From contig CAKRCJ010000009.1 of NCBI GenBank assembly GCA_934307185.1, positions 1 to 19,199 on the forward strand: a stretch of DNA of 19,199 bases, read 5' to 3'. The first letter of the stretch is position 1, and every line of letters begins with the position of its first letter. Positions 7,792 through 14,426 of the stretch are shown piece by piece. Under the pieces are notes generated by a model, which saw only the letters and a list, made by a program, of their open reading frames with translations, did not search any database and was not told where the DNA came from. Origin of the DNA: an uncultured Roseburia sp. Lineage in GTDB: Bacteria; Bacillota; Clostridia; Lachnospirales; Lachnospiraceae. Both the position numbers and the translations under genes were made by a program.

Positions 7792-8841
7792 TTATGGTTC
7801 TCTCAGGCTGACATATTTTGCAGCGCTTCGTCTTCTGTCATCATCAATTGCGGCATAATGCTTTCTGGTCGTATTGACATCTTTATGTCCGAGAACGTCC
7901 GCTACAAGGTAAATATCACCGGTTTCCCGGTAGAGGGAAGTACCATAGGTGCTTCGCAATTTATGCGGCGTAATGTGTTTTAAGCTTGTGATTAACTTCG
8001 AATATTTCTTTACCATATTTTCAACGGAGCGGACATTCATCCGTTTATTCTGCAGGGAAAGGAAGAGAGCGTTAATGCTTCCGTCCTCGGCAGTGATTTT
8101 CTGGCGCTCTATCATATACTCTAATAATGCCTGGCGTACTTCATCCCCAAAATAAACAACAACCTCTGCGCCGCCTTTCCGGTGGATTTTTATTCCGTTG
8201 TTTTTGAAATCGACATCTTCCATATCTAAACCGACACATTCCGAAACACGGATTCCGGTTCCAAGCAAAAGTGTCATCATCGCCAAATCCCTGGTTTTTG
8301 TTTTTTCATGAAACTTTTTCTGCTGTTCGGTGAGGCTGTCTCCGGATTCTACTTCATCTAACAGCCGGGCTACTTCATCAACATCTAACCGGGTAATGTT
8401 CTTTTCGTGAATTTTTGGCATGTCAACCTTTACCGCCGGGTCATTGTCAATAAATTCATTTTTATACAGATAGCGGTAAAAGGAGCGGAGAGACGCAAGC
8501 TTTCTCTTTAAGCCACGCTCATCATTCGTATGTTCAATGCCGTCTTTTTTATAATACTTTAAATAGGAAAGATATTCTTCAATATCCATTGGCACAATCG
8601 CGTCTAATGCGCTAAGCGGAATATCTTTCCGTCCGCCTTTTTTGCAAATCGGGTTTGTTTCACAGAGATAATCAAAAAAGCAGTTCAAATCGTAAGCATA
8701 GGCAATCCTTGTCCGCGAAGATGTAGTAGGTTCTATTCCAATAAAAAACTGCTTGCAGTAAGGCGGCATCTCCGTCAACAAATTCCGCAGTAATGTTTCA
8801 TTTTTTATATTCACATTTTCAAAATATGCTTTTTCTTTCAT
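7792..8841 (-). CDS. Tyrosine recombinase (Xer-type)
   Basis: Site-specific DNA strand exchange enzyme of 349 residues with an N-terminal SAM-like core-binding domain (about 40-135) and a complete catalytic domain. The active-site set is visible: R198 (GTGIRVSE), K222 (HRKGG), H293 and R296 (HKLR), H319 (LGHKD) and nucleophile Y329 (RKHYA). The length resembles the single-protein XerS/XerH type more than the ~300-residue XerC/XerD pair. The start is the ATG at 8841, preceded by AAGGAAGGA. The frame is open further upstream but that part overlaps the gene before it. The ATG overlaps the upstream ttcA-like stop as ATGA, suggesting coupled translation. No phage or transposon genes adjoin it, so a housekeeping role in dimer resolution is plausible but not shown. 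Confidence 0.9.
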   Translation of the reverse strand: MKEKAYFENVNIKNETLLRNLLTEMPPYCKQFFIGIEPTTSSRTRIAYAYDLNCFFDYLCETNPICKKGGRKDIPLSALDAIVPMDIEEYLSYLKYYKKDGIEHTNDERGLKRKLASLRSFYRYLYKNEFIDNDPAVKVDMPKIHEKNITRLDVDEVARLLDEVESGDSLTEQQKKFHEKTKTRDLAMMTLLLGTGIRVSECVGLDMEDVDFKNNGIKIHRKGGAEVVVYFGDEVRQALLEYMIERQKITAEDGSINALFLSLQNKRMNVRSVENMVKKYSKLITSLKHITPHKLRSTYGTSLYRETGDIYLVADVLGHKDVNTTRKHYAAIDDDRRRSAAKYVSLREP

Positions 8842-9590
8842 AAACGTTCCTTCCTTTCCCTGTTTTCCTTTCGTTTTTCCGGCCATCCGGGAATATTTCC
8901 ATCTAAAATGGCGGTAAACATTCTTTTTTTCGCGTCCGGATTTTCCAGTTGGATTTTTCGCACCAGCTCTTTGACATACTGGCGCTTCGTTGCACCGTCT
9001 ACCGGACACGGATTTGTCACAACCGGAAGCTGATATTTGTTTTTGAAGCCCCGTACCTCCGCTTCGGATACGTACATCATCGGTCTTATAACCGTAAGAT
9101 TTGTCCGGTCTAAAAAAGTAACCGGAGAAAAAGAGTAAAATCTGCCTTCAAAAATCAGCGACAGAAACATCGTTTCAACCATGTCATCCATATGATGTGC
9201 ATAGGCAACTTTATTGCAGCCTAAATCAAGTATTGCCTGATTTAAGGCACCTTTCCGCAGCTTCGCGCAGAGAGAGCAGGGCGAAGCGGTATTCTTTTCA
9301 TCAAAGGTCAGCTTTGCAATGTCTGTAGGAATAATGTGATATTCTACAGACAATTTTTCACATAGCTGCTTTACTGGTGTTAAATCAAAACCTTCATATC
9401 CTAAATCTACCGTAACGGCAATCAAATCAAATTTTTTGGGATAGAAACGCTGCAATCCGGCAAGGGCATATAAAAGCGTAAGGGAATCCTTTCCACCGGA
9501 AATACCGATTGCTATTTTGTCCCCTTCCTCAATCATATGGTAATCATCGATTGCTTTCCTTGTCAGACTAAAAAGTCTTTGTAATTCCAT
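8838..9590 (-). CDS. ttcA: TtcA-like tRNA 2-thiolation PP-loop ATPase
   Basis: Member of the TtcA/TilS adenine-nucleotide alpha-hydrolase family. TtcA proteins thiolate cytidine 32 of tRNA using an Fe-S cluster. The PP-loop is GISGGKDS (29-36), CSLC gives C105 and C108, and C195 (NPCPVDG) supplies a third ligand, the three-cysteine pattern known for TtcA. The 250-residue length is somewhat short compared with E. coli TtcA. The C-terminal tail is rich in charged residues (PEKRKENRERKERL). It shares an ATGA overlap with the downstream tyrosine recombinase gene. Other thiolases of the family are possible, so the precise target nucleotide is inferred. Confidence 0.82.
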   Translation of the reverse strand: MELQRLFSLTRKAIDDYHMIEEGDKIAIGISGGKDSLTLLYALAGLQRFYPKKFDLIAVTVDLGYEGFDLTPVKQLCEKLSVEYHIIPTDIAKLTFDEKNTASPCSLCAKLRKGALNQAILDLGCNKVAYAHHMDDMVETMFLSLIFEGRFYSFSPVTFLDRTNLTVIRPMMYVSEAEVRGFKNKYQLPVVTNPCPVDGATKRQYVKELVRKIQLENPDAKKRMFTAILDGNIPGWPEKRKENRERKERL

Positions 9591-9618
9591 AGTAGAACAA
9601 CCTTTCTTGTTTTTTGTA

Positions 9619-9648
9619 ATAATATTTATACTTTTAGGAGTTTCGTAA
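9619..9648 (-). promoter_or_regulatory. Possible ttcA-xer promoter
   Basis: On the - strand TTACGA (9643-9648) is followed after 18 bases by TATTAT (9619-9624). Both hexamers deviate from consensus, and an alternative TTAATT/TATAAA pair overlaps it. Some promoter is expected here because nothing upstream appears to read through the hairpin region. Confidence 0.35.
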
Positions 9649-9738
9649 TTAATATTGGCAGATTTGGCGAATAATTGTTTTAAATGATACGTTGGAAAAA
9701 CTGTGCGTGTATCTGTATTGTCAGCCGGGAGACATATA

Positions 9739-9761
9739 TTAGCGAATTAACTATTCGTTAA
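9739..9761. repeat. Operator-like palindrome TTARCGAAT-N5-ATTCGTTAA
   Basis: Arms TTAGCGAAT (9739-9747) and ATTCGTTAA (9753-9761) differ at one position and flank a 5-base centre. Further GCGAAT half-sites lie at 9667-9677 and 9773-9783. The second of these also pairs with 9748-9757 as a perfect 10-bp inverted repeat with a 16-base loop. Confidence 0.55.
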
Positions 9762-9848
9762 ACTTGTGTTTTGCGAATAGTTAGATTTTGACTTGACACT
9801 GATATTTTGGCTATTTCTTTGATGATACAATCATACCGCGCTATTGAA

Positions 9849-9889
9849 TTTAATTCAAATTGATTTTAATAAAATTCATTTGAATTAAA
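9849..9889. repeat. AT-rich near-perfect hairpin
   Basis: Twelve perfect pairs (9849-9860 with 9878-9889), one mismatch, then six more (9862-9867 with 9871-9876, one of them G-T) around a 3-base loop. The + side is followed by a T-rich stretch but not by a clean T run. It could be a terminator-like structure or a binding site. Confidence 0.55.
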
Positions 9890-9948
9890 ATGTATTATAT
9901 ATTTTATTTTGTAGGCAAATTATTTTTTATACCTGACATTTGTGCGGC

Positions 9949-10398
9949 CTAGCAGATTTCCTCGGAGTCTAATATAATCGTAAACGGTCCATCATTTAAC
10001 AGTGAAATTTTCATATCGGCACCGAATATTCCCTGTTCGACGACTGGAATTTGTTCTTTGCATTTTTCGATAATATATTCGTATAAGTCGTTTGCCATAT
10101 CCGGTTTTCCGGCATTCGTGAATGATGGGCGGTTTCCTTTTCTGCAATCTGCATATAAAGTAAACTGGGAAATCAGCAATAATTGTCCATCGACGTCATG
10201 TAATGACAAATTCGTTTTTCCATCGGAGTCCTCGAAAATACGAAGCCCTAAAAGTTTCTTTATCATTTTATCGGCAATCTGTGTATTGTCACTGTCAGAA
10301 ATACCGATGAAAACAAGAAATCCTTTTTCAATTTTTCCGGTAATATGATTGTCTACTGTGCATGATGCGTTTGTGACGCGTTGTATTACAAATCTCAT
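9949..10398 (-). CDS. dtd: D-aminoacyl-tRNA deacylase
   Basis: Cleaves D-amino acids (and misloaded glycine) from tRNA, protecting translation. At 149 residues it has the normal length. It shows both active-site motifs: SQFTLYAD in the middle of the protein and NDGPFTI near the C-terminus, where the Gly-Pro pair enforces chirality. The start MRFVIQRV is typical, with AAAGGAAAA upstream. In many Firmicutes dtd follows relA; here it follows a truncated GNAT reading frame instead, and no strong promoter of its own was seen, so it may be read from the promoter at 10842-10870. Confidence 0.96.
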   Translation of the reverse strand: MRFVIQRVTNASCTVDNHITGKIEKGFLVFIGISDSDNTQIADKMIKKLLGLRIFEDSDGKTNLSLHDVDGQLLLISQFTLYADCRKGNRPSFTNAGKPDMANDLYEYIIEKCKEQIPVVEQGIFGADMKISLLNDGPFTIILDSEEIC

Positions 10399-10457
10399 AT
10401 CAATTATTTTCCTTTACTTTTCAATTAATAATATCATCAACCCATTTATATAATTTA

Positions 10458-10622
10458 CTACAGCTTTTTAAAATCTTTATCATCAGATAGCAAAACATAA
10501 GTAATGCCCTGATTGAAATCCAGGGCATTTTCACTATTTAAAAAATTATTAATAACAATATTTCCACAATCAAAATTTTTTGCTAATGGGATATATTCTT
10601 TTTTGAATTTATCAAAACTCAT
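10458..10622 (-). pseudogene. Truncated GNAT-family acetyltransferase (N-terminal remnant)
   Basis: A 54-codon frame that begins MSFDKF and contains FDCGNIVINNFL followed by NQGITYVLLSDD. This is the N-terminal pattern of a GNAT subfamily whose full-length members are about 160-180 residues and include tRNA-acetylating toxins. The frame stops (TAG then TAA) at the point where the acetyl-CoA-binding core should begin, and multiple stops follow in all - frames before dtd, so the catalytic part is missing. Its ATG lies inside the last codons of the preceding small gene (11-base overlap). The family assignment is from recalled motif patterns, without alignment. Confidence 0.6.
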
Positions 10623-10800
10623 TTTTTCTTCTCACACCATTTTCAAATTTTCCTGTAGCTTTATCAAACTTAAAAGAGAACTCATGTGAATCCATATATT
10701 TAATTCTGTCTTTGTTTTCTTTTGTCGCAGGAGTTCTCTTTAATGCCTTGGAAGTGACAAATGGCATTTCAATACTTGGTTTTACTGCATATGCATCCAT
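10612..10800 (-). CDS. Small basic protein paired with a GNAT remnant
   Basis: A 62-residue protein I cannot place in a named family. It opens MDAYAVKPSIEMPFVTSKAL, is rich in Lys and Arg, and ends GVRRKNEF. It has no membrane segment, signal peptide or cysteine. AGGGAAG sits about 9 bases before the ATG, and a good promoter lies upstream (10842-10870), so it is probably expressed. The 11-base overlap with the GNAT remnant suggests it was once the first gene of a two-gene unit, possibly an antitoxin-like partner. That role is inference from layout only. A 10-bp inverted repeat (10674-10683 with 10731-10740) lies inside it. Confidence 0.6.
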   Translation of the reverse strand: MDAYAVKPSIEMPFVTSKALKRTPATKENKDRIKYMDSHEFSFKFDKATGKFENGVRRKNEF

Positions 10801-10841
10801 ATGATTTTCACTTCCCTACTTGATTTTATTTCTTCGCCTAT

Positions 10842-10870
10842 ATTATACCACTCCAATCATCGTAATACAA
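10842..10870 (-). promoter_or_regulatory. Promoter of the small protein/GNAT-remnant/dtd unit
   Basis: On the - strand TTGTAT (10865-10870), a 17-base spacer and a perfect TATAAT (10842-10847). The predicted start is near 10835, about 35 bases before the small protein's ATG. Confidence 0.7.
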
Positions 10871-11055
10871 TGACGGAACGTATGCCAAAACCGAATGAAG
10901 TCAAAAATTATTTTGTCAGTTTATCACACGTCCAATCACAAATCAAGTTCTTTATTGAAATTATATTCGATATTGGATAATCTATACTTTTGTTTTCTCC
11001 TTAAAATATATACCATATTTATTATACCATAGAAATGCTATAAATTACAGTCAAT
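10871..11055. other. Gene-free AT-rich stretch with decayed expression signals
   Basis: No complete gene was found. On the - strand there is an extended -10 (TGG then TATAAT near 11021-11030) and an AAGGAG (10997-11002), but no ATG or open frame follows. A 9-bp direct repeat TATACCATA occurs at 11009-11017 and 11023-11031. On the + strand a 36-codon frame from about 10870 (MTERMPKPNEV) has no ribosome binding site. The stretch is probably a remnant of lost accessory genes. Confidence 0.4.
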
Positions 11056-11100
11056 AAAAAAGCACTCTGAAAGAAATGAATTCCCTCAGAGTGCTTTTTT
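11056..11100. terminator. Intrinsic terminator after the cytidylate-kinase-like gene
   Basis: A 15-bp perfect stem pairs 11056-11070 with 11086-11100 around a 15-base loop. It has A and T runs at its two ends, so it can work in both directions. It lies 18 bases past the - strand gene's stop. Confidence 0.9.
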
Positions 11101-11118
11101 GTTTCTGTTATTAAAGGA

Positions 11119-11748
11119 TTACTTCATCGCATCTAACAGTTCGCGGTATTTTAAAATTAATTCAACACAGTTATCTGTTCCAAGCTTGCCGGAATCTAAG
11201 GAAAGATTATAGCTCTTAGAATCTCCCCATCTCTTGCTGGTATAATAGTTATAGTAGCTGGCGCGCTGCTTATCTGTCTTGTTAATGATATCTCTTGCTT
11301 TATTTTCGGTAATATTAAGCTTCTTGCTTACATTTTTAATACGGATATCCATATCTGCATGGATGAAAACATTAATGCAATCCGGATTATCTGACAACGC
11401 ATAATCTGCGCAGCGTCCGACAATAACACAGGACTCATTTTCCGCAATTTTCTTAATGGTTTCAAACTGTGCTAAGAACACCTTATGATTTAATGGCATA
11501 TCTAAAAAAGGTGCTGCAGAGTATCCGCTTACAGAATATGTATCCATTACAAGAGAATAAAGAAAACTATTTGTAGGTTTTTCATCATGGTTTTCAAAAA
11601 TCTCTTCACAGAAGCCGCTGTCCTTTGCTGCCTGCTGGAGCAATTCTTTGTCGTAGAGCTTAATACCAAGTCTGTCTGCTAATTTCTGTCCAACTTCTTT
11701 ACCACCACTGCCAAACTCTCTACCGATTGTATATATTTTATTTGCCAT
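11119..11748 (-). CDS. Cytidylate kinase-like protein
   Basis: A 209-residue P-loop protein of the cytidylate-kinase-like family common in Clostridia. The N-terminus TIGREFGSGGKEVG (7-20) is a nucleotide-binding loop in which the usual Ser/Thr after the lysine is Glu, as in this subfamily as far as I recall. Then come KLADRLGIKLYDKELL, the VIVGRCADYAL segment, and a TSKRWGDSKSYNLSLDS segment matching the typical YNLxLxS ending. The real substrate is unknown, since ordinary CMP kinase is a separate enzyme. The ATG at 11748 is preceded by AAAGGTGGGA; an earlier ATG in frame would add 29 residues not seen in the family. It is the last gene before a strong terminator. Confidence 0.85.
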   Translation of the reverse strand: MANKIYTIGREFGSGGKEVGQKLADRLGIKLYDKELLQQAAKDSGFCEEIFENHDEKPTNSFLYSLVMDTYSVSGYSAAPFLDMPLNHKVFLAQFETIKKIAENESCVIVGRCADYALSDNPDCINVFIHADMDIRIKNVSKKLNITENKARDIINKTDKQRASYYNYYTSKRWGDSKSYNLSLDSGKLGTDNCVELILKYRELLDAMK

Positions 11749-11785
11749 ATCAATCCCACCTTTTCGTTGTGTATTATTTATATAT

Positions 11786-11791
11786 ATTATA
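11786..11791 (-). promoter_or_regulatory. -10 element upstream of the cytidylate-kinase-like gene
   Basis: A perfect TATAAT on the - strand, 37 bases before the start codon. No good -35 is present at the usual distance, so the promoter is weak, activator-dependent or not real. Confidence 0.35.
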
Positions 11792-11866
11792 ACGTATTTT
11801 TTGAAAATATGGAACAATTTCTTTTGATTTTTCACAATTTTTACATTAAAAAGAAAAATAATGGGA

Positions 11867-12781
11867 TTAATGTCTTAAATCTCTTAGTATTTTCTCGAAA
11901 TATTCCGGCAATGGCGCGTTTACTTCCATATACTCTTTGGTTCCTGGATGAATAAAGCCGATGGTCATGGCATGTAGGGTCTGCCCCTGCAATTTATATG
12001 GACTTTTTCCATTCGAATATAAAGTATCTCCTAATAACGGATGTCCGATGCTCGCCATATGGACACGAATCTGATGTGTGCGTCCTGTTTCTAATTTAAA
12101 TTCCATATAGGTGTACTTATCAAAGCGTTCCAATACTTTATAATGCGTAATAGCATCTTTTCCATTCTTTTCGTTAATCGCCATCTTCTTACGTTCTACG
12201 GGATGCCTGCCGATTGGTGCATGTATCGTTCCTTCCTCATCGCCAGGGGCACCATACACAATTCCGCGGTATCTGCGGTTTACACTGTGTTCTTTTATCT
12301 GCTCTGCAATAAAAATATGGCTTTCATCGTTTTTACAGACAATCAAAGATCCTGTCGTATCCATGTCAATCCGGTGTACAATTCCCGGACGGATTTCCCC
12401 GTTAATTCCGGATAAGCTGTCTTTACAGTGGTACATAATGGCATTGACAAGCGTTCCGCTGTAATGGCCGGCAGAGGGATGGACAACCATGCCCTTTGGC
12501 TTATTCACAACAAGCAGGTCGTCATCCTCGTATAAAATGTCAAGCGGAATATCCTCCGGTAAAATCTGTGTCTCCACGGCATCCGGAATTTCCACAGTGA
12601 CAAGGTCTTCCGTTTTCAGGCGGTAGTTTGCTTTCTGCACCTTATCATTTACAAGAACGTGCCCGTCTTTAATAATTTTCTGAAAAAAAGAGCGGGATTG
12701 CTCCGGAAAAAGTACACTCACGTACTTATCGAGTCTCTCGCCCTCAAAATTATATTCTACTTCAAATGTTTCTTTCTGCAT
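11867..12781 (-). CDS. rluD: RluD-type 23S rRNA pseudouridine synthase
   Basis: Converts uridine to pseudouridine in RNA, probably in 23S rRNA. The 304-residue protein has an S4 RNA-binding domain at about 15-65 (GERLDKYVSVLFPEQSRS) and the RluA-family catalytic domain with HRID at 136-139, where D139 is the nucleophile, followed by TTGSLIVCKN. ETGRTHQIRVHMA further on is the family's other conserved block. AGGTG is six bases before the ATG. It lies 21 bases after lspA, the same lspA-ylyB order as in Bacillus, so it may be the YlyB orthologue. The exact target position is inferred. Confidence 0.93.
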   Translation of the reverse strand: MQKETFEVEYNFEGERLDKYVSVLFPEQSRSFFQKIIKDGHVLVNDKVQKANYRLKTEDLVTVEIPDAVETQILPEDIPLDILYEDDDLLVVNKPKGMVVHPSAGHYSGTLVNAIMYHCKDSLSGINGEIRPGIVHRIDMDTTGSLIVCKNDESHIFIAEQIKEHSVNRRYRGIVYGAPGDEEGTIHAPIGRHPVERKKMAINEKNGKDAITHYKVLERFDKYTYMEFKLETGRTHQIRVHMASIGHPLLGDTLYSNGKSPYKLQGQTLHAMTIGFIHPGTKEYMEVNAPLPEYFEKILRDLRH

Positions 12782-12802
12782 ATATTTGCACCTGTTTTTA
12801 TT

Positions 12803-13324
12803 TTATTTCTTTTTGGATGGAAAAATTTTATTGTAGTCCTCTTCTTTATAATAAAATAATCCGAAAAATATCATAGCAAACGCTGCTACTGTAACATAAA
12901 TATCTGCAACATTAAAAATCGGAAAATCTATCAGACAGAAATAAAAGAAATCTACAACATAATTTTTGCTGACACGGTCAATAAAATTACCGACAGCGCC
13001 GGAAAAAAACAGCACACAGATAATATTAAGCCAGATAAACTTCTTTTCCTGCGGTATTTTTTTCAGGAAAATATAGACGATAGCTGCAAGAACAATAACC
13101 GTAAAGATGATAAAAAATATCTTTTTGCCCTGTAGAATTCCAAATGCTGCACCGCGGTTTTCCAAGTAACGGAGTTCAAATACACCATTTATAAGAACGA
13201 ATGGATTTTTCCCCTGCAATCCGTTAATGGCACACATTTTTGTCAACTGGTCAATTAAAATGAGGATGGCAGAAAAAATCAGACCTATTATTCCTTTTCT
13301 TAATACTTTATTTTTCATTTCCAT
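12803..13324 (-). CDS. lspA: Lipoprotein signal peptidase II
   Basis: Membrane aspartic protease that removes signal peptides from diacylglyceryl-modified prolipoproteins. The protein of about 173 residues has four hydrophobic segments (about 9-27, 68-87, 96-112, 140-157) and both catalytic aspartates: D116 in NFIDR and D141 in FNVAD. IDQLTK near residue 25 and ENRGAAFG at 55-62 are also typical. The start is uncertain: ATG at 13324 or 13318 both give normal ends and overlap the aroB stop by 17 or 11 bases. A GGAAGGA lies 13-19 bases upstream. The overlap implies translational coupling to aroB. Confidence 0.94.
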   Translation of the reverse strand: MEMKNKVLRKGIIGLIFSAILILIDQLTKMCAINGLQGKNPFVLINGVFELRYLENRGAAFGILQGKKIFFIIFTVIVLAAIVYIFLKKIPQEKKFIWLNIICVLFFSGAVGNFIDRVSKNYVVDFFYFCLIDFPIFNVADIYVTVAAFAMIFFGLFYYKEEDYNKIFPSKKK

Positions 13325-14411
13325 AAACGTATAAAATTCCTTCCAAAATCTGCTCATCGGTCAGATTTTTGTATATATAAGCATCTCCAGGTGTTTTTAA
13401 GAGAATAAACTTGATTTTATTTCCTACCATTTTTTTATCAAGCTTTGTCGTATCTAAAATCTTTTTAGCAGGATACGTGTCCGTCACTCTCGTAAGAAGC
13501 CCGAAATGGCTTAGTGTCTCTTCAATAAAATGAAGGTCAGCTTCACAAATATCTCCCTTTTTCATGGAAATATAGGATGCCGCAACAGTCCCAAGTCCCA
13601 CACATACACCATGTGACAGCTTAAAATCCGACAGCTTTTCGATTGCATGTCCGATCGTATGTCCGAAATTTAACAGCGCACGCTCTCCCATTTCTTTTGG
13701 GTCGCGTTCCACGACATCGCGCTTTATCTCACAGCTTTTATAAATCATCGTCTCTAAGGTAGGATAATCAAGGCTTAAAATATCATTGTAGTGCTCATTC
13801 ATCCATGTAAAATAAGAAATATCTTTTATCAGTCCATGTTTTAATATTTCACCAAAGCCGGAAACAAGCTGCTCTTTCGGAAGTGAGTTTAAAACACTTA
13901 AGTTCATATAAACTAACTTTGGCTGATAAAATGCACCGACCATATTTTTGTACTGCATAAAATCAACGCCGGTCTTTCCGCCGATACTGCTGTCAACCTG
14001 TGACAGTAAAGAGGTAGGAACCTGGATAAAATCAATGCCGCGCAGATAGGTTGCCGCCGCAAATCCGGTAAGATCGCCTACCACACCACCGCCTAAGGCG
14101 ATTAAAAGGTCATGCCGGTCAAAATGCTCTTCAATAAGATACTGATATACCTTTCCTACCGTATCGGTATTTTTGCTTGCTTCTCCGGCAGGAAAAACAT
14201 AATGAAAGACAGATGGAAATATTTTATTTAGTTCATTTGCCACAGTATCCCCATACAGTTTAAAAACATTTGTATCTGAGATAATACAGATTTTCTGCTC
14301 TGCGGTATATCCGAGAGCTTTTAACTGTTCCGACAATCCATCAAACGAATCGGAAAGTCTGATTTCATAAATAACCTTGCCATCTAATTTTACCGGTAAA
14401 ACTTTTGCCAT
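13308..14411 (-). CDS. aroB: 3-dehydroquinate synthase
   Basis: Second step of the shikimate pathway, turning DAHP into 3-dehydroquinate with NAD and a divalent metal. The 367-residue length is typical. The NAD-binding GGGVVGD begins at 107, followed by PTSLLSQVDSSIGGKTGVD (132-150). Metal ligands can be assigned to E188 (GFGEILKHG), H251 (NFGHTIGH) and H267 (LSHG). GGGAGGA lies nine bases before the ATG. Its place between ylmH and lspA in a division/lipoprotein operon is unexpected by pathway, since no other aro gene is in the window. Confidence 0.97.
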   Translation of the reverse strand: MAKVLPVKLDGKVIYEIRLSDSFDGLSEQLKALGYTAEQKICIISDTNVFKLYGDTVANELNKIFPSVFHYVFPAGEASKNTDTVGKVYQYLIEEHFDRHDLLIALGGGVVGDLTGFAAATYLRGIDFIQVPTSLLSQVDSSIGGKTGVDFMQYKNMVGAFYQPKLVYMNLSVLNSLPKEQLVSGFGEILKHGLIKDISYFTWMNEHYNDILSLDYPTLETMIYKSCEIKRDVVERDPKEMGERALLNFGHTIGHAIEKLSDFKLSHGVCVGLGTVAASYISMKKGDICEADLHFIEETLSHFGLLTRVTDTYPAKKILDTTKLDKKMVGNKIKFILLKTPGDAYIYKNLTDEQILEGILYVYGNEK

Positions 14412-14426
14412 CTGCCTATCCTCCCG

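Larger units (their letters stand above)
9591..9948. other. Gene-free, palindrome-rich intergenic region
   Basis: 358 bases between dtd and ttcA, both on the - strand. No credible protein-coding frame was found; the longest + frame noticed is 25 codons with no ribosome binding site. It holds a weak ttcA promoter, repeated CGAAT-containing half-sites, a 23-bp palindrome, a 10-bp inverted repeat, an isolated TTGACA (9793-9798) and an 18-pair AT-rich hairpin. Confidence 0.6.

Noticed and set aside
8842..9009. Extended N-terminus of the tyrosine recombinase
   Set aside because: The open frame continues upstream but overlaps the ttcA-like gene entirely; the ATG at 8841 has a good ribosome binding site and a family-like N-terminus.
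9681..9761. 25-codon + strand frame starting MIRWKN
   Set aside because: No ribosome binding site, overlaps the palindrome, and no family resemblance.
10870..10980. 36-codon + strand frame beginning MTERMPKPNEV
   Set aside because: It has no ribosome binding site, no recognisable domain and lies in AT-rich decayed DNA; chance or remnant is likelier than a gene.
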